A stretch of DNA of 17,985 bases from Planctomycetota bacterium. Lineage in GTDB: Bacteria > Planctomycetota > MHYJ01 > WSZJ01 > JACPWG01. A program made the position numbers and the translations under genes. Under the pieces are notes generated by a model, which was not told where the DNA came from, ran no database searches, and worked only from the letters and a program-made list of their open reading frames with translations. Shown here in pieces: positions 13,305-17,985 of this stretch; position 1 is the stretch's first letter, and each line of letters starts with the position of its first letter. Where the stretch lies: positions 1 to 17,985 of the forward strand of contig JACRIP010000441.1 of NCBI GenBank assembly GCA_016220045.1. Reading direction: 5' to 3'.

Positions 13305-16300
13305 ATGAGGAGGAGACCCTACCCGCATTCGGAACCGCCCGTGGACCAGGTTGCCGCTCTCCTCCTCGCCGCCACGCGCCGTGGCTTTCTCACCGCGGAA
13401 CAACGAGCTTCCGCCGGCCGGTTGCTGGGCGCGGGGGGAGCAGCGGGTGCGGATTCGCCCGCGGCCGCTGCGGGCCGACGGCTGGTCGTCGAGGGCCTGT
13501 TGAGCGCCGCGCAACTCGAGCAACTGCTCGGCGAGCTCGCCGCGCCCGGTGGCCCCGCCGGCGACCCGACCCCGCGTCCGTCGCCCCCGCCCCCCGCCGC
13601 CGTCGCCGATCCCGCGAACACACCCACCTTCGTGCCCCCGGCCGAACGGACGCCGGCCGCAAACGTCCGCTCCGCCGGCGACTCCGACGTGGCGACGCTC
13701 GCCGCGGCCTGCTCCGCGGCACCGCTGCCGACCGCGCCCCGCGCGCCCGCCCGCCCGACCCATCGTCCGACCCCGTCCGTACCGGAGGCCGGACCGGCGC
13801 CGATACATGGTTTCCCCTACCAGCCGGGCGAGACCCTGGGGCGGGGCGGCATGGGCCATGTGTGGGTCGCTCTCGATCCCGCCATCGGCCGCGAAGTCGC
13901 CATCAAGACCATTCTCGTCCCCGGCGACGCGAACATCCGCTCGCGCTTCCACGCCGAAGCGCAGGTCACCGGCCAGCTCGAACACCCGAATATCGTCCCG
14001 GTCCACCAGCTCGGGTATCACCCGGAGCTGGGACCCTACCTGGTGATGAAGCGGGTGCGCGGTCGCAGCCTGAAGGAGGTGCTTGCGGACCTGATCGAGC
14101 GCACGTCGAAGGTGCGGCTGCGCCGGACTTCGCTCCCGCCCGGCGGCGACATCCCCGCATTCGCCGACACGGCCACTCCCGCCACTTCCCCCTCCCCCGC
14201 CGCAGCGGGGGAGGGCCGGGGAGAGGGTAGGTCCGCACTACCCTCCGCCTCCGCGCCCCCCTCCCCCGCCGCAGCGCGCGCGGGCACGAGCGGGGGGACG
14301 TCCGCACCACCCACTGCCTCCGCTCCCCCCGCCGCTTCCCCCTCCCCCGCCGCAGCGGGGGAGGGCGGGGGAGAGGGTAGGTTCGAACCACCCACCGCCT
14401 CCGCTCCCCCCTCCTCCTCCGCGACGCTTCCCGAACCGGCCCTGCCCTGGCTCCTCGGGGCCTTCGTCAAGGTCTGCGACGCGGTGGCCTACGCCCACTC
14501 GCGCGGCATCCTCCACCGCGACCTCAAGCCCGAGAACATCATGCTCGGCGAGTTCGGCGAAGTGCTCGTGATGGACTGGGGACTGGCGAAGGCGCTGGGG
14601 CAGGCGGAAGCGGGGTGCGAGCGGCTGAGTCTCTCCTCCGGTCCGGTCGCCGGCCCGGTCGCCGGCACCGGCGTGCTCCACACGCTCGACGGCCAGGTGG
14701 TCGGCACGCCGATGTACATGGCGCCGGAACAGGCGCGCGGCCGGATCGCTGCACTCGACGCGCGCAGCGACGTCTATAGTCTCGGTGCGATCCTGTATGA
14801 GATGCTGACCTTCAACCGCCCCTTCGACAGCCAGGACGTGCGCGACCTCCTGCGCCGGGTGGCCGAGGGCCGGCTGGCGTCCCCGCGCGCACGCAACGCG
14901 GCCCCCTGGGAGGTGCCGCGCGAGCTCGAGGCCGCGGTCCTGCAGGCGATGGCGTGCGACCCGGCGCAGCGCTACCCCGACGTGCTCGCGCTCAAGGCCG
15001 ATATCGAGGCCTACCTGTCCGGCCGGCGCCTGAGCGCCGCCGAATACTCGGGGTGGGACCTGACCGTCCGCTGGGCGCGGCGCAACCGGGCGGCCGTGGC
15101 CACCGGCGCCGCCCTCGGCCTGCTCCTGCTCCTCGCCAGCGGATACTACATGCTCTCCCTGAGCCGAACGGCGGACGCGGCCCTCGAGTCCCGCGACCTC
15201 GCCGAAGCGAGCCGGCGCACCGCCGAGCGCCAGCAGGCCCGCGCCCAGGGGGAAGAGGCCCGGGCGATGGTGCGGGAGGCCGACGCGGTCCTCGCCGCCG
15301 GACGCTGGCACAGCGCGCTCGGGCGCTACTCTGCGGCGCTCGCCCGCTGCGTCGCCCTGGGACTCCCGACCGAGCCTGCGGAATGGGGCCTGGCCGGCGC
15401 CTACCGGTTCAATCCGCCCCCGATCGCGGAATTCGCGGACTGGCGGGGCGCCGTCACGACGGTCGTCGTCGCCCCGGACGGGAACCGGCTCTACCTCGCC
15501 GGACCGGACCTGCTCGTCCTCTGCGATGCCGTCACCGGCTGCCGCCTGCGCGCGTTCGCGGCCGCCGGCGACCAGTGGCAGGCCCTGGCCCCGTCGCCGG
15601 ACGGCGCCCTCCTCTGCGTCGGGGGAGCGAACGGGACCGTGGCCCTCTGGGAGACCGCGACCGGACGGCGGCGGCCGGACCTCCCCAAACGCACGGGCGG
15701 CGTCCTTCGCGCCGTCTTCACCCCGGACAGCCGCAAGGTCCTCCTCGGCGGTCGCGACGGCTTCGCGGAGGTCTGCGACGTCGAAACCGGGGCGGTCGAG
15801 CTGCGCCTCCGCGGCGATGCCACGATGGCCGAAGGGCTGCGGGGCGTCTTCGCCCTCGATGTGTCACCCGATGGGAAGCGCGCCTTGACCGGCGGCTCCG
15901 ACTCGGTCCTGCGGCTCTGGAACCTGCCCGGCGGGGAGCTCGTGCGCGAGCTTCCGGGGCACGCCCTCTACATGTACTCCGCCCGCTTCACGCCCGACGG
16001 ACGCGCGGCGATCACGACCGGCGCGACGGGCGTCGTGCTCCATTGGGATCTCACGGAAGGCCGATTGGCGGGCCGCATCGAGCTGCCGAACAGCCCGAAC
16101 GGCTCTCTCGCCTGCCTGCCGGGCGCGCGCCGGCGCTTCCTGTGCGTCTGCGGCGACCAGACCTTACGGATCGGGGATCTTACCGATGGCAGCCTGGTGC
16201 GCACGATCCACGGGCACGGCACCGGGTCCGCGGCCGCGCTCTTCCCGGACGGACGGAAGGCGGTCGCGGTGGACGACGCGGGCGTGGTCCGGATCTGGGA

Positions 16301-17870
16301 CCTGACGCAGAATGCGGACCTCAGGTTGTTACCTGGGCACGTCGGCGGCATCCCCCGCGTGTTCCTGAGCGCGGACGGGCGGCGCGCCTTTACGGCGGGG
16401 AAGGAGGACGCCACGCTCCGGCTCTGGGACGTGGCGGGTGGCCAGGAACTGAGGGTGCTCGCGGGCCACACCGGGGCCATCTGGGGCGTCGCGCTCGCGC
16501 GCGACGGGCGCCGCGCGATTTCCACGGCCACCGACAACACGCTGCGGGTGTGGGAGGTCGCGACCGGACGGGAGGAGCGCTGCCTGAAGACCCCCTGGCC
16601 GACCGCGGCCGCGCTCTCACCCGACGGCCGGCGCGCGCTCACCGGCGGACAGAACGGCATCCTCATCCTGTGGGACCTGGAGACCGGACGGGAGCTCCGG
16701 CAGATCCGCGCGCACGGCCACTGGATCTCCGACATCGTATTCGCGGACGAGCGGCGGGCGTATTCGTCCTCGCAGGATGCTACGGTCAAACTCTGGGACC
16801 TGGAGACCGGCGCCGAACTCAAGACGCTGCCCTGCGCGAACGCGGTCTACGGGCTAGCCGTGACGCCGGACGGCCGACGCGTGGCCACGACCGGAGCGGA
16901 GTCGCGGGTGAATCTCTGGGAACCGGGGGCGGAGGAGGCGGGCGTGGACGCCTTCCTCGGCCACACCAACCGCGTCACGGCAGCCGCCTTCCTGCCCAAC
17001 GGCCGGCAGCTCTGCTCCACCGGCTCCGACGGGACCCTCCGGCTCTGGGACCTGGAGGACCGGCAGGAAGTCTGCCAGCAGCGCGTGGACGCGGGCGCGG
17101 GCAACTTCGCCGTTCTTCCCGACGGCCAGGGCCTCGTGATGGCGGTCGGCAACGGCCTGCTCTCGGTCTGGGACTTCGGTGCGCCCGCCCGCTACCGCCG
17201 GTTCGGGCACGCGGTCGCGGCGGCCCGGGTCGCTCTCCAGGAACGACCTGAGGATGCGGAGGCGTTGCGCACGCTGGGGGAATGGTATGCCTTGCGTGGC
17301 GTGTGGGACTGGGCCATCGGGCTCTTGGAACGGGCGCGGCGCGCCGGCGCGCGCGTGGACGCCGCGCTGCTGGGGGCGGGCTACTGGCGGCTGGACCGGT
17401 ACGAAGAGGCCCGCGCGGAATACGCGCGCGCGCTCGCCGCAGCGGGGACGGATGCCGAACTTGCGGAACATCTGCGCCTGTGCGGCGCCGGGCTGGCGAC
17501 CGCCGCCGAACGTTTCCGCGCCCGTGAGGAAGTCCGCCAACTCGCGCGGCCGATCGATCTAGGGCGCCACACCGGGGAGCTGGCGGCGGCGTTGCCCAAC
17601 CCGGAGGGCCACCGCCTCAACTGGTATGCGTTCTCCGCGTGCGCCGGGGAGCGGGTGAAGGTGCGGCTGGTCACGCGGGCGTTTCGGCCGCATCTCATCC
17701 TGTTTCCGCCGCGGGGCCGCGAGTGGCAGGCGGGCGCGCATCCGCGCGACCCGTCGGCGGCGGAGGCGGAGCTCGAGGTGGCGGAGGACGGGCTGGTCCT
17801 GATCGGCTGCACGTCGCCGCCGCCCAGCCCGGGCGGGGCGTACGTCCTGGAACTGACGCGCGTGCGGTAG
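13305..17870 (+). CDS. Transmembrane Ser/Thr protein kinase with WD40 and TPR repeats
   Basis: 1521 residues. The ATG at 13305 is the first in-frame ATG after the promoter. GGAGG directly abuts it, which is close for a ribosome-binding site, and GTG at 13341 is an alternative. Order: a helical N-terminal segment and Pro/Ala-rich linker (1-170); Hanks-type kinase (about 172-570) with glycine loop GRGGMGHVW (179-187), VAIK lysine K201, HRDLKPEN (404-411; D406 catalytic), DWG instead of DFG (424-426) and MAPE (472-475); one membrane helix (about 597-619); a short helical stretch; about 14 WD40 units (709-1293; LWD/IWD endings), enough for two seven-bladed propellers; TPR-like helices (1305-1402); and a final beta domain (1416-1521) resembling PPC. 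The catalytic residues are intact, so it should be active. The kinase should be cytoplasmic with the repeats across the membrane, acting as sensor or scaffold (inference). Kinase-WD40 fusions are typical of Planctomycetota. A low-complexity insert (about 286-376) interrupts the kinase domain. Confidence 0.92.
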   Translation: MRRRPYPHSEPPVDQVAALLLAATRRGFLTAEQRASAGRLLGAGGAAGADSPAAAAGRRLVVEGLLSAAQLEQLLGELAAPGGPAGDPTPRPSPPPPAAVADPANTPTFVPPAERTPAANVRSAGDSDVATLAAACSAAPLPTAPRAPARPTHRPTPSVPEAGPAPIHGFPYQPGETLGRGGMGHVWVALDPAIGREVAIKTILVPGDANIRSRFHAEAQVTGQLEHPNIVPVHQLGYHPELGPYLVMKRVRGRSLKEVLADLIERTSKVRLRRTSLPPGGDIPAFADTATPATSPSPAAAGEGRGEGRSALPSASAPPSPAAARAGTSGGTSAPPTASAPPAASPSPAAAGEGGGEGRFEPPTASAPPSSSATLPEPALPWLLGAFVKVCDAVAYAHSRGILHRDLKPENIMLGEFGEVLVMDWGLAKALGQAEAGCERLSLSSGPVAGPVAGTGVLHTLDGQVVGTPMYMAPEQARGRIAALDARSDVYSLGAILYEMLTFNRPFDSQDVRDLLRRVAEGRLASPRARNAAPWEVPRELEAAVLQAMACDPAQRYPDVLALKADIEAYLSGRRLSAAEYSGWDLTVRWARRNRAAVATGAALGLLLLLASGYYMLSLSRTADAALESRDLAEASRRTAERQQARAQGEEARAMVREADAVLAAGRWHSALGRYSAALARCVALGLPTEPAEWGLAGAYRFNPPPIAEFADWRGAVTTVVVAPDGNRLYLAGPDLLVLCDAVTGCRLRAFAAAGDQWQALAPSPDGALLCVGGANGTVALWETATGRRRPDLPKRTGGVLRAVFTPDSRKVLLGGRDGFAEVCDVETGAVELRLRGDATMAEGLRGVFALDVSPDGKRALTGGSDSVLRLWNLPGGELVRELPGHALYMYSARFTPDGRAAITTGATGVVLHWDLTEGRLAGRIELPNSPNGSLACLPGARRRFLCVCGDQTLRIGDLTDGSLVRTIHGHGTGSAAALFPDGRKAVAVDDAGVVRIWDLTQNADLRLLPGHVGGIPRVFLSADGRRAFTAGKEDATLRLWDVAGGQELRVLAGHTGAIWGVALARDGRRAISTATDNTLRVWEVATGREERCLKTPWPTAAALSPDGRRALTGGQNGILILWDLETGRELRQIRAHGHWISDIVFADERRAYSSSQDATVKLWDLETGAELKTLPCANAVYGLAVTPDGRRVATTGAESRVNLWEPGAEEAGVDAFLGHTNRVTAAAFLPNGRQLCSTGSDGTLRLWDLEDRQEVCQQRVDAGAGNFAVLPDGQGLVMAVGNGLLSVWDFGAPARYRRFGHAVAAARVALQERPEDAEALRTLGEWYALRGVWDWAIGLLERARRAGARVDAALLGAGYWRLDRYEEARAEYARALAAAGTDAELAEHLRLCGAGLATAAERFRAREEVRQLARPIDLGRHTGELAAALPNPEGHRLNWYAFSACAGERVKVRLVTRAFRPHLILFPPRGREWQAGAHPRDPSAAEAELEVAEDGLVLIGCTSPPPSPGGAYVLELTRVR
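14185..14382 (+). repeat. In-frame REP-like hairpin elements inside the kinase domain
   Basis: Bases 14185-14232 and 14335-14382 are identical except for one base (C at 14217, G at 14367). Each contains a perfect 11-bp hairpin, CCCTCCCCCGC / GCGGGGGAGGG with a CGCA loop (14190-14200 with 14205-14215; 14340-14350 with 14355-14365). A degenerate third copy starts near 14259 between them. The copies encode SPSPAAAGEGRGEGR-type peptide and are joined by Pro/Ala/Ser-rich spacers. The unit resembles the palindromic repeats usually found between genes. Here it is translated, between the hinge region and the catalytic loop of the kinase, where a loop insertion would be tolerated. Confidence 0.85.
15430..17184 (+). 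repeat. WD40 repeat array of the kinase protein
   Basis: About 14 units of roughly 40 residues. The unit-ending motifs in order are LLVLCD, VALWET, AEVCDV, LRLWNL, VLHWDL, LRIGDL, VRIWDL, LRLWDV, LRVWEV, LILWDL, VKLWDL, VNLWEP, LRLWDL and LSVWDF. Most are preceded by a S/T-PDG-R-x-A turn. The first, third and sixth units lack the terminal tryptophan and are the most diverged. Fourteen units are the number needed for two complete seven-bladed propellers. Confidence 0.85.
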
Positions 17871-17913
17871 CGTGATCGGGTGGGGGGGGGCCGCTGCTGC
17901 GGACGGAGAACGC

Positions 17914-17942
17914 AACCACAGAGACACAGAGCCACAGAGACG
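17914..17942 (+). repeat. CACAGAG-type dispersed repeat at the window edge
   Basis: AACCACAGAGACACAGAG followed by CCACAGAGAC is a purine-rich, periodic sequence quite unlike its GC-rich surroundings. It resembles the CCACAGAGACACAGAG-type intergenic repeats seen in many bacterial genomes. It lies 43 bp after the kinase stop. The rest of 17871-17985, including a run of ten G at 17882-17890 and beyond, holds no gene I can support. Confidence 0.5.
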
Positions 17943-17985
17943 ACGACGGGAACGAGGAGGTGGCCGTTCCGCCCACGCGGGACCG

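Noticed and set aside
14185..14382. CRISPR array
   Set aside because: There are only three units with unequal spacing, the units are palindromic GC-rich sequence within a coding frame, the spacers resemble each other, and no cas gene is present.
14036..14470. Minus-strand frame with LPSPRPSPAAAGEGE-like peptide
   Set aside because: This is the reverse reading of the hairpin repeats inside the kinase gene. The plus strand holds conserved kinase motifs across the same bases.
14954..17251. 765-residue plus-strand frame inside the WD40 region
   Set aside because: Arg/Gly/Pro-rich out-of-frame reading of the kinase-WD40 gene, with no domain pattern.

Overview
The window is about 18 kb of very GC-rich (roughly 70%) bacterial DNA. 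A Planctomycetota-like genome is the best guess. The reasons are a giant exported protein built from PPC-like, Ig-like and CARDB-like modules, a membrane-anchored Hanks-type Ser/Thr kinase with a DWG motif fused to about 14 WD40 repeats, a DUF4058 protein, and many dispersed GC-rich hairpin repeats. No rRNA, tRNA or taxonomic marker is present, so this assignment is inference.

Layout, left to right. (1) 1-431: non-coding DNA with two hairpin repeats of dispersed-repeat type. (2) 432-8756 (+): a 2774-residue secreted protein. It has a signal peptide, three carboxypeptidase-regulatory-like domains, five PPC-like repeats each ending in an EWYxDD-type motif, Ig/CARDB-type beta modules, a long acidic and glycine-rich linker, and an alpha-helical C-terminus. 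That C-terminus holds a segment resembling the pre-toxin TG domain and an unrecognised terminal domain. It is followed at 8897-9301 by a small membrane-anchored ankyrin protein. This order suggests a polymorphic toxin with a possible immunity protein. (3) 9258-10147: a vapBC-type toxin-antitoxin operon on the minus strand, bounded by a perfect 42-bp direct repeat of the 3' end of the ankyrin gene. (4) 10232-10684: a truncated relic of a NuoD/group 4 NiFe-hydrogenase large subunit. (5) 10806-11621 (+): a DUF4058 protein. (6) 11686-12669 (-): a zinc-ribbon plus HEAT-repeat protein convergent with it. (7) 12923-13162 (+): a 79-residue lipoprotein with a heavy-metal-binding domain, using a TTG start behind a near-consensus promoter and a strong Shine-Dalgarno sequence. 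(8) 13305-17870 (+): the 1521-residue kinase-WD40-TPR protein. Its kinase domain is interrupted by a low-complexity insert made of in-frame REP-like hairpin elements. (9) 17871-17985: the window edge, with a CACAGAG-type dispersed repeat.

Functional links: the first three loci form an accessory toxin/toxin-antitoxin island with signs of rearrangement (the direct repeat and the hydrogenase relic). The lipoprotein and the kinase each appear to have their own sigma-70-like promoter, so they are probably not one operon. The kinase combines cytoplasmic signalling with a large repeat-rich region beyond one membrane segment. All family assignments come from reading motifs, not from database searches.
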